Program-made: the position numbers and the translations under genes | Shown: positions 1 through 6,841 of the stretch, piece by piece | Layout of the letters: each line of letters starts with the position of its first letter | How positions within the stretch are numbered: the first letter of the stretch is position 1 | The notes under the pieces: model-generated | The model's input: only the letters and a program-made list of their open reading frames with translations | Databases searched by the model: none | What the model was told of the DNA's origin: nothing | Assembly: GCA_029865665.1 (NCBI GenBank) | Contig: JARXAV010000059.1 | Span: 1-9,305 of the forward strand | DNA from: Flectobacillus sp. | GTDB lineage: Bacteria; Bacteroidota; Bacteroidia; Cytophagales; Spirosomataceae | Length of the DNA stretch: 9,305 bases | Reading direction: 5' to 3'

Positions 1-1
1 G

Positions 2-91
2 CTTGTAGTGGTAATTTTAAGGGTATTTTTCACAATAAATGCCGATAATATCATGTACGAAACGGTAAATTTAGGATATGTGGTTGAATAG
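2..91 (+). CDS. 3' end of an unidentified protein, partial
   Basis: This is the only plus-strand frame open from the window edge. It gives 29 codons and then a TAG stop at 89-91; the other two plus frames stop within the first 50 bases. The visible peptide ends NLGYVVE and has a plausible mixed composition, but no domain can be recognised from so short a tail. An AT-rich inverted repeat that could terminate its transcript begins 18 bases after the stop, which supports a real gene end here. A chance open stretch of 90 bases cannot be excluded. Confidence 0.35.
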   Translation, partial: LVVVILRVFFTINADNIMYETVNLGYVVE

Positions 92-108
92 AATAAAAAC
101 TAAAATAG

Positions 109-141
109 TACTAAAAAATCAGGAAAGCCAATTTTTTAGTA
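109..141 (+). terminator. AT-rich inverted repeat, probable terminator
   Basis: A perfect 11-base inverted repeat: TACTAAAAAAT (109-119) pairs with ATTTTTTAGTA (131-141) across an 11-base loop. The 3' arm itself carries six T's. It lies 18 bases after the stop of the partial plus-strand gene, as expected for an intrinsic terminator. The stem is nearly all A/T, so it would be weak, and it could act in either direction. Confidence 0.4.
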
Positions 142-328
142 TAGAACCTGTCTTGTATGGCTAATTTTTGTGTTATTTACAAGGTAAGTTAAGGTTTATG
201 TCAACCTATTTTAGACAAGGACAAAGCACACATTCGAGCATTCAACTACAGATTATTTAATGGAACGTAAGCCTAGTGTAACATTAGGTAATATCTATTT
301 CACTTATAAAAAACTGATAGCTAGGTTG

Positions 329-363
329 TTAAATCCAAAATTTAAAATTCATAATTTTGCATT
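329..363. repeat. Heptad repeat array downstream of the EamA gene
   Basis: Read on the minus strand, these 35 bases divide exactly into five 7-base units resembling RATKWTG, for example AATTTTG (from 336-342), and end in GATTTAA. The array starts 5 bases after the EamA transporter stop codon. It also contains a short AT-only hairpin (AAAATT 344-349 with AATTTT 353-358) that might help termination. Similar arrays lie at 4370-4403, 4857-4923 and 4936-4970. Confidence 0.5.
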
Positions 364-368
364 ATCAC

Positions 369-1235
369 TTACTTCGCTATTTTCTTCATTCGTTGTGAAA
401 TATAAAGTCCCACAATTACAAGTAACGTTCCCAAGCAAGTGTAAATCGTGATGGGTTCATCCAATAAGAAATAGGCATAAATAAATCCAAAAATAGGGCA
501 TAAAAATAGCCATAGTGAAGCCTTCACGGCATCGGTACGAAGTAAGTAAAGCCAACACTGAACCGCCCCGATAGAGACAGGGACAACCAACCAGAATACC
601 GAACTGAAGAAGGTTAAGTTAATCGTGTTTTTAGTCCAATCACTCATATAAATGGTGATGGGTAACAAAATGATACCTCCCAATAGTACCTGCCAGCCGT
701 TAACAACCAAGATGGGCAAACCCCATTTTTGAGAAGAATAATAGACTGTTCCAACCGAATACGCTAACATACTAAGCGATACCAAGATGATGCCTAGTTC
801 GTCGGCAAAACTTGCTTTCAATAGGGGATAAGTCGCAATACCAACGCCTGTGATACCGAGTACGAGTCCAATCATTTCGGTTGTTTTGATACCTCTTTTC
901 AACCAAAAAGCAGAAACAACGCTGATAATCAGGGGATTTGTGGCGGTGGCTAAACTTCCTATTCCTGCCGAAATATGTTTCATCGCAAAAACATATAGTC
1001 CCAAATACAGGCTTACATTTAAGAAGCCATAAATGGCCAGTTGTTGCCATTCTTTCCCTTGTGGAAGGCGATTTTTCTGTAGTAAATACGAATAGGCTAA
1101 CATCAACGCTCCTGCAATAAAGAAGCGACAATTGCCAATAACCAAGGGTTGTGCGACTGTCAAACCAATTTTGGTAGCAGCCGAAGCAGATGCCCAAAGC
1201 ATGGCAAAGATTAAACCGATAAGGATATTTTTCAT
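369..1235 (-). CDS. EamA-family (DMT superfamily) transporter
   Basis: An integral inner-membrane protein of 288 residues, the usual length for the EamA/drug-metabolite transporter superfamily. It shows the family's two-fold layout: two homologous halves of about five hydrophobic helices each (roughly residues 3-138 and 147-281). The first half opens with the typical helix carrying WASASAATK (about 14-22), and the second half has the conserved LLDEP near 257-261 before the last helix. Family members export amino acids, metabolites or drugs; the substrate cannot be told from sequence. I chose the ATG at 1235 because the frame extends upstream only to a TTG at 1343, and that 36-residue extension is not membrane-like and would run through a hairpin. 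It lies downstream of def on the same strand, with a terminator-like hairpin 25 bases before its start. Family call firm, substrate unknown. Confidence 0.9.
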   Translation of the reverse strand: MKNILIGLIFAMLWASASAATKIGLTVAQPLVIGNCRFFIAGALMLAYSYLLQKNRLPQGKEWQQLAIYGFLNVSLYLGLYVFAMKHISAGIGSLATATNPLIISVVSAFWLKRGIKTTEMIGLVLGITGVGIATYPLLKASFADELGIILVSLSMLAYSVGTVYYSSQKWGLPILVVNGWQVLLGGIILLPITIYMSDWTKNTINLTFFSSVFWLVVPVSIGAVQCWLYLLRTDAVKASLWLFLCPIFGFIYAYFLLDEPITIYTCLGTLLVIVGLYISQRMKKIAK

Positions 1236-1254
1236 AATAGTTGTTGTTGACCCC

Positions 1255-1290
1255 AAAAACAAAAGGCAATCCTTATCGAATTGCCTTTTG
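1255..1290 (-). terminator. Hairpin with T-tract between def and the EamA gene
   Basis: A perfect 11-base inverted repeat (CAAAAGGCAAT at 1260-1270, ATTGCCTTTTG at 1280-1290) with a 9-base loop. On the minus strand the stem is followed directly by five T's (1259-1255). This is the form of an intrinsic terminator for def, whose stop lies about 70 bases upstream. It sits only 25 bases before the EamA gene start, so it lies in that gene's leader and could also attenuate read-through from def. Confidence 0.6.
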
Positions 1291-1361
1291 TAGAATATGA
1301 CTAGAAATGAATGAGTTAGATGAATTTCGTATGGATAAATCAACCTTCACTGAATGTTCAT

Positions 1362-1940
1362 TTATTTCGGAAACTTCATTTTATAATCTACTTTCACTTT
1401 TCCTTTCGTAATGTCGGCTAATTTATTTTTTAGCATACGTTTTTTCACAGAACCTAAGTGGTCTGTAAACAAAATGCCGTCGATATGGTCATATTCGTGT
1501 TGAATAATACGGGCAGCTAATCCTTCATATTCCTCTGTATGTTCAACCCAGTCGGTATCGAAGTAACGAATGGTTAAAAATTCAGGACGGAAAACATCTG
1601 CACGAATACCTGGGATAGAAAGACATCCTTCTTCAAAAGCCCATTCATCGCCATCTTCTTCTAAGATTTCAGCGTTGATAAATACTTTTTTGAAATTTTC
1701 TAACGACGGGTCTTTATCACGTTCGTCTAAGTCTTCGCCTTCATTAAAAGGGCGACCATCTACTACAAACATACGGATAGGCATACCGATTTGTGGTGCA
1801 GCTAAACCAACTCCAGACGCAGCATACATCGTCTCGAACATATCTTCGGCGAGTTGTTTCACATCAATTGAATCTTTTTCAATATCCGTGGCAACTTTTC
1901 TTAAAACGGGGTCTCCGTATGGGACTATCGGGTAAATCAT
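1362..1940 (-). CDS. def: Peptide deformylase
   Basis: A cytoplasmic metalloenzyme that removes the N-formyl group from the initiator methionine of new proteins, a step needed before methionine aminopeptidase can act. All three deformylase motifs are intact: motif I GVGLAAPQ (residues 43-50), motif II EGCLS (104-108, with metal ligand Cys106) and motif III HEYDH (148-152, two His ligands plus catalytic Glu149). The length of 192 residues fits Bacteroidota enzymes, and the stretch between motifs I and II is rich in acidic residues. The ATG at 1940 gives the usual short start MIYPIVPYGDPVLR. A TAACTTTG promoter element lies about 60 bases upstream. It is followed on the same strand by the EamA transporter, with a hairpin between. 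The assignment is essentially certain. Confidence 0.98.
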   Translation of the reverse strand: MIYPIVPYGDPVLRKVATDIEKDSIDVKQLAEDMFETMYAASGVGLAAPQIGMPIRMFVVDGRPFNEGEDLDERDKDPSLENFKKVFINAEILEEDGDEWAFEEGCLSIPGIRADVFRPEFLTIRYFDTDWVEHTEEYEGLAARIIQHEYDHIDGILFTDHLGSVKKRMLKNKLADITKGKVKVDYKMKFPK

Positions 1941-2252
1941 TCTTTTATAGCTTGCTATGCTGTTCTATGAAACAACATAAGGGATTCTAAATATTTTTTA
2001 CAAAGTTAATCAAAATGCCTTTAATTTATGCTAAACTATGGGTAGCTAAAAAACAAAGGGCGAAGGTATTTGCCAAAATTCTCCAAGAAGCTATCACTTG
2101 ACTGAAAATTAGCGATGTTTTTTTAGTAAAAAAGCTAGATAGACAACCTTAAAATAGATAACCGATAAGACAAACTTGTATTTTACCAATAATTCAATAA
2201 ATTGCATCCATGTTCGTTGCCAAGTTGCAACCTTATCGTAATCATAAACTTC
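1941..2252. other. Divergent intergenic region between def and the M1 peptidase gene
   Basis: These 312 bases must hold the promoters of both divergent genes. A TAnnTTTG element for def is visible at 2001-2008 on the minus strand. I found no exact TAnnTTTG on the plus strand for the peptidase gene. The frame of the peptidase stays open back to a TTG at 2202, but those 17 codons precede the signal peptide and are not taken as coding. Otherwise the region is AT-rich without clear repeats or a structured RNA that I can recognise. Confidence 0.5.
2001..2008 (-). promoter_or_regulatory. Bacteroidota -7 promoter element for def
   Basis: The minus strand reads TAACTTTG, an exact match to the Bacteroidota primary sigma factor -7 consensus TAnnTTTG, about 60 bases upstream of the def ATG. 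No clean TTG -33 element stands at the preferred spacing, so the call rests on the -7 box and position alone. Confidence 0.45.
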
Positions 2253-4217
2253 ATGAAGAAACTAGTTCTCTCAGCAATGACCTTGCTGTGTGCAGAAGCT
2301 ACTTTTGCACAACAAACAAACAAATCAACGTATAATCAATACGAGTTATTTAATCCGCTCTTTAACTATACTTCAGCAACGCCTACTCGTAGTGGTTCAG
2401 GAATGCCAGGAGCTGCTTATTGGCAAAATTCGGCTGATTACAAAATCAATGTCAATCTGGACGACGAGAAAAAAGTCATTGAAGGAGAGGTTGAAATTAC
2501 CTATAAAAATGCGTCTCCCGATAAATTGGGCTTTCTTTGGTTACAACTAGACCAAAATCAATTTAATACGAAAGCTCGTGGAGGACAAACGACTCCTATC
2601 AACGGTGGGCGTTTTGGAAATACTACTTTTGAGGGTGGTTATGACATCAAATCGGTAACGGTAGATGGTAAAACGGTTGATTTTGTGGTGACGGATACTC
2701 GTATGCAATTGAAATTAGCGACGGCTTTAGCAGAGCGTACTGGTGTAGCAAAAATTAAAATTGCCTATTCATTTAAAATTCCGAAGTATGGCTCTGACCG
2801 TATGGGGATGATGGATACTAAAAATGGGACTATTTTTGAAATTGCTCAGTGGTATCCTCGTATGAGTGTATATGATGACATTGAGGGCTGGAATGTCTTG
2901 CCTTATTTGGGAGCTGGCGAGTTCTATTTAGAGTATGGTAATTTTGATTATGCGATTACCTTACCTGCGTCGTACATTGTGGTAGGTTCGGGTGAATTGA
3001 CTAACCCTACTGAATGTTGGACAGCCGAGCAAAGCAAGCGTTTGGCTCAGGCAAGTGCGAGCGATAAAACGGTGATGATTCGCACACCAGAGGAAGTAAC
3101 AGATGGAGCTTCTCGTCCAAAAACAGAAGGTAAACTTACATGGAAATTCCGTTGTAATCAATCTCGTGATGTGGCTTTTGCCGCTTCTAAAGCATTTGTG
3201 ATTGATGCCGCTCGTATCAATTTACCAAGTGGTAAAAAGTCTTTGGCTTTGTCTGCTTATCCAGTAGAAGCAGTAGGTGAAAAAGCTTGGAGCCGTTCGA
3301 CGGAATATGTGAAAGCGTCGATTGAATTTTATTCTAAATTCTTGTACGAATATACCTATCCAGTAGCAACTAACGTGGCAGGTTCTATTTCGGGGATGGA
3401 ATATCCTGGGATTGTATTCTGTGGTAGTAGTGACCAAACAGCAAGCCTTTGGGGCGTAACTGACCACGAATTTGGGCATAACTGGTTCCCGATGATTGTG
3501 GGTTCTAACGAACGTAAATTCGCTTGGATGGATGAAGGTTTTAATACGTTCATCAACTTTCACTCGACCGATGCTTTCAATAGCGGTGAATATAAAGAAC
3601 CAAAAATTGATATGCACGACATGGCAAAACGTCTTTTCCGTGAAACAGCCGAGCCAATTATGAATATGCCTGATGTAATTAAAACAGAAGGTTTAGGATT
3701 TGAGGCTTATTATAAGCCAGGCTTAGGCTTAACGATTTTGCGTGACCAAATTTTAGGGGCAGAGCGTTTTGATTTTGCTTTCAGAGAATACATCAAGCGT
3801 TGGGCATTTAAGCATCCAACTCCGTACGACTTTTTCAAAACGATGGAAGATGCAGCAGGCGAAGATTTGGGTTGGTTCTGGAGAGAATGGTTCTATGAAA
3901 CTTGGAAGCTGGATCAAAGTGTGAAAGAGGTTCAATACGTAGATCAAGACCCGAAAAATGGGGCTATCATTACGATTGAAAATCTTGATAAAATGGCGAT
4001 GCCAGCAATTGTAGATGTTGAAGTGGCAGGTGGTACAAAAGAGCGTATTAAATTGCCTGTTGAAATCTGGCAACGTGGTGCAACATGGACGTTTAAGGTA
4101 AATACAACCGCTCCAATTAAGTCGGTAATTATTGACCCAGACCATGTTTTCCCTGACTTTAATTCAAAGAATAATACATGGAAACCAATTAATTATAGAA
4201 GTCCAAAAGCGAATTAA
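2253..4217 (+). CDS. M1-family zinc metallopeptidase, exported
   Basis: A 654-residue gluzincin peptidase of family M1, which includes aminopeptidase N and leukotriene A4 hydrolase. The zinc site is complete: HEFGH (His405, Glu406, His409) followed 18 residues later by Glu428 in WMDEGF. The substrate-recognition motif reads GMEYP (381-385), where many family members have GAMEN. The tyrosine pair in EAYYKPG (486-487) sits where the transition-state tyrosine is expected. An N-terminal beta-rich domain precedes the catalytic domain, and a beta-rich tail (about 570-654) follows. The start is placed at the ATG at 2253 because it begins a good signal peptide ([13 protein letters not shown]..., likely cleaved after TFA). 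The Cys in it lacks a lipobox, and there is no T9SS C-terminal domain, so a periplasmic enzyme that trims peptides is likely. It stands alone and ends against REP-like repeats and a terminator. Confidence 0.95.
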   Translation: MKKLVLSAMTLLCAEATFAQQTNKSTYNQYELFNPLFNYTSATPTRSGSGMPGAAYWQNSADYKINVNLDDEKKVIEGEVEITYKNASPDKLGFLWLQLDQNQFNTKARGGQTTPINGGRFGNTTFEGGYDIKSVTVDGKTVDFVVTDTRMQLKLATALAERTGVAKIKIAYSFKIPKYGSDRMGMMDTKNGTIFEIAQWYPRMSVYDDIEGWNVLPYLGAGEFYLEYGNFDYAITLPASYIVVGSGELTNPTECWTAEQSKRLAQASASDKTVMIRTPEEVTDGASRPKTEGKLTWKFRCNQSRDVAFAASKAFVIDAARINLPSGKKSLALSAYPVEAVGEKAWSRSTEYVKASIEFYSKFLYEYTYPVATNVAGSISGMEYPGIVFCGSSDQTASLWGVTDHEFGHNWFPMIVGSNERKFAWMDEGFNTFINFHSTDAFNSGEYKEPKIDMHDMAKRLFRETAEPIMNMPDVIKTEGLGFEAYYKPGLGLTILRDQILGAERFDFAFREYIKRWAFKHPTPYDFFKTMEDAAGEDLGWFWREWFYETWKLDQSVKEVQYVDQDPKNGAIITIENLDKMAMPAIVDVEVAGGTKERIKLPVEIWQRGATWTFKVNTTAPIKSVIIDPDHVFPDFNSKNNTWKPINYRSPKAN

Positions 4218-4307
4218 TCGGGTAAACGGGTTTTTAACCCGTTTCAATTGGGTAAATGGGTTTTAACCCGTTGCAGCTGAATATTCTCAACGGGTTAAAA
4301 CCCGTTG
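4216..4307. repeat. Cluster of three REP-like palindromes
   Basis: Three short palindromes share the core AACGGGTT / AACCCGTT. Unit 1 (4224-4244) has perfect 9-base arms and a TTT loop. Unit 2 (4255-4272) has 8-base arms with one G-T pair. Unit 3 (4288-4307) is a perfect 9-base palindrome, CAACGGGTT / AACCCGTTG, with an AA loop. Units 1 and 2 with their flanks form a tandem repeat of period 30 (4216-4246 and 4246-4275, about four differences), beginning inside the peptidase stop codon. Unit 3 is in the opposite orientation, across a GAATATTC palindrome (4279-4286). This resembles REP/BIME elements mobilised by RAYT transposases, but no such gene is in the window. Confidence 0.75.
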
Positions 4308-4311
4308 ACCA

Positions 4312-4350
4312 AAAAAATCCCTAGCAAATATTATCTGCTAGGGATTTTTT
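4312..4350. terminator. Perfect bidirectional terminator
   Basis: A perfect 15-base inverted repeat: the left arm at 4312-4326 is six A's followed by TCCCTAGCA, and the right arm at 4336-4350 is TGCTAGGGA followed by six T's. The loop is 9 bases. With a T-run on either strand it can terminate the M1 peptidase transcript from the left and the LTxxQ gene transcript from the right, as expected between convergent genes. Confidence 0.88.
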
Positions 4351-4369
4351 GTTGCTACACTGGACTGAT

Positions 4370-4403
4370 TTTAATCCAAAATCCAGCATTCCAATTAATC
4401 ATT
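4370..4403. repeat. Heptad repeat array downstream of the LTxxQ gene
   Basis: On the minus strand these 34 bases are five units of the RATKWTG-like repeat, four of 7 bases and one of 6. They include GATTTTG (from 4377-4383) and AATGCTG (from 4384-4390) and end in GATTAAA. The array begins 5 bases after the stop codon of the LTxxQ gene and is about 75 percent alike, by eye, to the array that follows the ABC exporter gene (4936-4970). Confidence 0.55.
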
Positions 4404-4408
4404 CAGAC

Positions 4409-4855
4409 CTATTTATCGTCGTCTTCGTCTTTTGAATCGTCTTTGCCTTTTTTGTCTTTGTTACCTTGAGCAGCCTTCAATTTGCTTTGTTGGTCTGCTG
4501 ATAATACTTTAGCAAATTCTGCTTTACGGTATTCTTTGATTTTTTTACGACCTACTTGAACAGCTCCTTTATCTTTAGAACCTGACTTCAAGGAGTCTTT
4601 CATGATGATACATTTCGTATTGATAGCCAAGATTTTCTTGTATTGGTCATCTGTCAAACTCAAGCTTTTCTTCAATTCGTTAGCGTATTGACTCGCACGT
4701 TGTTCGGCAGGTTGTTTTGCTTTGTTCGGCTTGTCTTTTTTGCCTTTGCTTACTTGCTCCTTAACCGTTTTAGGCGTTGTAGTTGTAGCAGGAGTTTGTG
4801 CATGAAGCATCAAACCTTGAAGAATGATGAGGGTAAGAAAAAATACTTTTTTCAT
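4409..4855 (-). CDS. Small exported LTxxQ-motif protein, Spy/CpxP-like
   Basis: A 148-residue protein with a clear signal peptide (MKKVFFLTLIILQGLMLHA, cut before Gln20), so it is probably periplasmic. After a Thr-rich then Lys-rich linker (about 21-50), a helical segment carries two LTxxQ-type motifs, LTDDQ (67-71) and LSADQ (118-122). This pairing is the mark of Spy/CpxP-like proteins, which in Enterobacteria act as periplasmic chaperones or stress sensors. The core between the motifs is rich in Lys, and the tail is strikingly charged, ending in a run of Asp and Lys (about 132-148). Many such small proteins in Bacteroidota have no proven function. It stands alone, convergent with the M1 peptidase gene, and its upstream spacer is filled with heptad repeats. 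The gene call is firm; a chaperone or metal-binding role is inference. Confidence 0.85.
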   Translation of the reverse strand: MKKVFFLTLIILQGLMLHAQTPATTTTPKTVKEQVSKGKKDKPNKAKQPAEQRASQYANELKKSLSLTDDQYKKILAINTKCIIMKDSLKSGSKDKGAVQVGRKKIKEYRKAEFAKVLSADQQSKLKAAQGNKDKKGKDDSKDEDDDK

Positions 4856-4856
4856 T

Positions 4857-4923
4857 AATTTTGGATTTTAAATGATGGACTATCTATAAATTTTGAATGA
4901 TGAATGTTAGATTTTGGATTTAG
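4857..4923. repeat. Heptad repeat array in the LTxxQ gene leader
   Basis: Starting 2 bases upstream of the LTxxQ gene ATG, the plus strand reads as nine 7-base units close to RATKWTG, broken once by four extra bases (4885-4888). Examples are AATTTTG (4857-4863 and again 4889-4895), AATGATG (4871-4877 and 4896-4902) and GATTTTG (4910-4916). Its orientation is opposite to the neighbouring array at 4936-4970, so the two can pair into a long imperfect hairpin with the bases between (about 4924-4935) as loop. Confidence 0.6.
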
Positions 4924-4935
4924 CTTCGTGAAATT

Positions 4936-4970
4936 ATTAATCCAAAATTCAACATCCAAAATCCATCATT
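4936..4970. repeat. Heptad repeat array downstream of the ABC exporter gene
   Basis: On the minus strand these are five exact 7-base units: AATGATG (from 4964-4970), GATTTTG, GATGTTG, then AATTTTG and GATTAAT. The array abuts the exporter's TAA stop codon with no spacer. Together with the inverted array at 4857-4923 it occupies nearly all of the 115 bases between the two genes. Confidence 0.65.
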
Positions 4971-6800
4971 TTAATTGCTTTGTCCTTGCATACTGTTCAG
5001 ACGAGCGTAAAAGCCGTTTGTAATTTGAAGTAGTTCTTCGTGCGTACCTCTTTCAACGATTTCGCCTTTATTCACTACCAAAATAACATCAGCGTTTTGG
5101 ATAGTACTTAAACGGTGAGCAATTACTAATGTTGTTCTATTCTTCATTAAATTAGTCAAGGCTTCTTGCACTAACTTTTCTGATTCGGTATCAAGAGCCG
5201 ATGTTGCTTCATCCAAAATCAAGATAGGAGGGTTGCGTAAAACCGCTCTAGCAATACTCAATCGTTGACGTTGCCCACCCGAAAGACGGTTACCTCGGTC
5301 ACCAATAAAAGTCTGATAGCCGTCTTCTGTTTGAGAAATAAAGTGATGAGCATTGGCAATTTTAGCTGCTTCAATAATTTGTTCCTCGGTTGCCCCCGAA
5401 CCAAAAGCGATGTTGTTGGCGATGGTATCGTTAAATAAGATGGATTCTTGGGTAACAATTCCCATTTTATCGTGTAACGATTCTCCCGTAATATCTCGCA
5501 AATCATGTCCATCAATCAAGATACCTCCTGAGGTAGGGTCATAGAAACGAGGAAGTAAATCCGCTAAGGTTGATTTCCCTCCGCCAGATTCACCAACAAG
5601 GGCAACGGTTTTCCCTTTTGGAACGGTTAAACAAATATTGTTTAACACCTTTTTCTCGCCATCGTAGCTAAAATCAACATTCTTAAATTCGATACCTTGT
5701 TTGAATTCATCTAAAACAATGGCATTTTCTTTATCCTGAATCTCCGAAGTCGTATTCATCAATTGTAGGATTCGCTCTGCCGAAGCACGTCCACGTTGTA
5801 CACCACTGAAAGCATCTGCAATTACCTTCGCAGGGCGTTGTACTTGCGAGAACAATACAATAAAGGCAATAAACGTACCTGCACTTAATGCCCCATTAAT
5901 TACCAACGAACCACCGTATAATAAGATGCCAGAAATGACCATTACGCCCAAGGTTTCGGAAGTAGGAGAGGTTAATTCCTGACGGAATACCATTTTCAAT
6001 ACCGAGTTTTTGAACTTTGTATTTTGTGCATTAAACTGGTTGCTAATCGTCTTTTCGGCATTGAAGGCTTTCACGACACGCATTCCTCCAAATATTTCAT
6101 CTAACATACTAATCATGCCCGAAAGATTCTCTTGTACATCCGTTGCCGAACGACGTAATCGTCTCGAAATCATGGCAATTGCTCCACCCGATACAGGCAG
6201 GATAATCAACGAGAAAAAGGTCAGTTGTACCGAAATATTAAAAAGAAAAACGAAGAAAATGACGAGTGAAAAAAACTCTTTGATAGAAGCCGTAAAGGCA
6301 CGAGTAATGGAGTTTTCAACCTCTTGAATATCCGTTGTAAGGTGTGCCATCAGGTTGCCTTTACGCTCGTTATTGAAAAAGCCTAAATGTAGCGAAACCG
6401 TTTTTTGGAATACCGCACTACGCAAAGAGGCAATGGTTTCGGCCTCTACTCGTTTGAGTAAGCGTTGCGAAAAATAACGAAAGACATTCGAGAAAAAGAC
6501 TGACGTAATGATAGCTCCACAGACAAACTTTAAGGCCCCCATACGACCATATTCTTGAAACATACCATAAAAATAGTAGTTAAAAAGATTGATAAAGTAG
6601 TCTTTCAGATGGTCAATCGAAAAGGTAGGGTACGCAACAGGAACCGTTTGAGCTTTACCAAAAAGGAGTTCGAGTAAAGGCCCAAGAATGGTAAAGTTTA
6701 ATACGCCAAATAGACTGGCAAAAATCGACATGAAAAAATATGGAGCGATATACTTTTTGAGCGATTGGGTATAACTAAGAATTTGTATGTACGTTTTCAA
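4971..6800 (-). CDS. ABC exporter half-transporter, MsbA/ABCB type
   Basis: A 609-residue fused permease and ATPase that works as a homodimer in the inner membrane. The N-terminal part (about 1-330) has six transmembrane helices. The C-terminal ATPase is complete: A-loop Tyr379, Walker A GESGGGKST (403-411), Q-loop Gln451, signature LSGGQ (506-510), Walker B ILILDE (526-531) with catalytic Glu531, and H-loop His562. This family exports lipid A core (MsbA), other lipids or drugs; which one applies here cannot be read from sequence. The start is the TTG at 6800: an in-frame stop lies four codons upstream, the first ATG is only at residue 24, and the MKTYIQILSY start resembles the N-termini I recall for Bacteroidota relatives. 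It follows nuoC by 41 bases and may share its transcript. The family is certain, the substrate open. Confidence 0.95.
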   Translation of the reverse strand: MKTYIQILSYTQSLKKYIAPYFFMSIFASLFGVLNFTILGPLLELLFGKAQTVPVAYPTFSIDHLKDYFINLFNYYFYGMFQEYGRMGALKFVCGAIITSVFFSNVFRYFSQRLLKRVEAETIASLRSAVFQKTVSLHLGFFNNERKGNLMAHLTTDIQEVENSITRAFTASIKEFFSLVIFFVFLFNISVQLTFFSLIILPVSGGAIAMISRRLRRSATDVQENLSGMISMLDEIFGGMRVVKAFNAEKTISNQFNAQNTKFKNSVLKMVFRQELTSPTSETLGVMVISGILLYGGSLVINGALSAGTFIAFIVLFSQVQRPAKVIADAFSGVQRGRASAERILQLMNTTSEIQDKENAIVLDEFKQGIEFKNVDFSYDGEKKVLNNICLTVPKGKTVALVGESGGGKSTLADLLPRFYDPTSGGILIDGHDLRDITGESLHDKMGIVTQESILFNDTIANNIAFGSGATEEQIIEAAKIANAHHFISQTEDGYQTFIGDRGNRLSGGQRQRLSIARAVLRNPPILILDEATSALDTESEKLVQEALTNLMKNRTTLVIAHRLSTIQNADVILVVNKGEIVERGTHEELLQITNGFYARLNSMQGQSN

Positions 6801-6841
6801 AGAATGACGCTATTGTTTGTGATTGAGTGATTGGAATACGC

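Noticed and set aside
260..451. 63-codon open frame on the plus strand
   Set aside because: Its second half is antisense to the EamA gene end, the first half covers a heptad repeat array, and the peptide resembles no family.
1236..1343. TTG-started 36-residue N-terminal extension of the EamA transporter
   Set aside because: It would code through the terminator hairpin, is not membrane-like, and would put extra residues before the normal first helix of the family.
1570..1935. 121-codon plus-strand open frame
   Set aside because: It is the exact antisense of def, whose three catalytic motifs are intact; the serine-rich composition is typical of a shadow frame.
2015..2101. Possible 28-codon gene (MPLIYAKLW..., basic and hydrophobic) in the def-peptidase gap
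   Set aside because: It has a plausible amphipathic composition but no promoter element, no family match and a length easily reached by chance; only conservation in relatives could rescue it.
2202..2252. TTG-started 17-residue extension of the M1 peptidase
   Set aside because: It would bury the evident signal peptide that begins with the ATG at 2253.
2253..2315. Lipoprotein signal in the M1 peptidase
   Set aside because: The Cys in the signal peptide is preceded by TLL and not by a small residue at -1, so it is not a lipobox; cleavage after TFA by signal peptidase I is more likely.
3222..4145. Long minus-strand open frames of 130 and 131 codons
   Set aside because: They are antisense to the M1 peptidase catalytic region and have low-complexity, Cys/His/Phe-rich shadow composition.
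4216..4307. CRISPR-like repeats
   Set aside because: There are only three short palindromes, one inverted, with no regular spacers of 30 bases or more and no cas genes; a REP-type element fits better.
6801..6841. Possible fifth heptad array between nuoC and the ABC exporter gene
   Set aside because: The GTGATTGAGTGATTG stretch has a short repeat, but it does not keep the 7-base phase or the consensus beyond two units.
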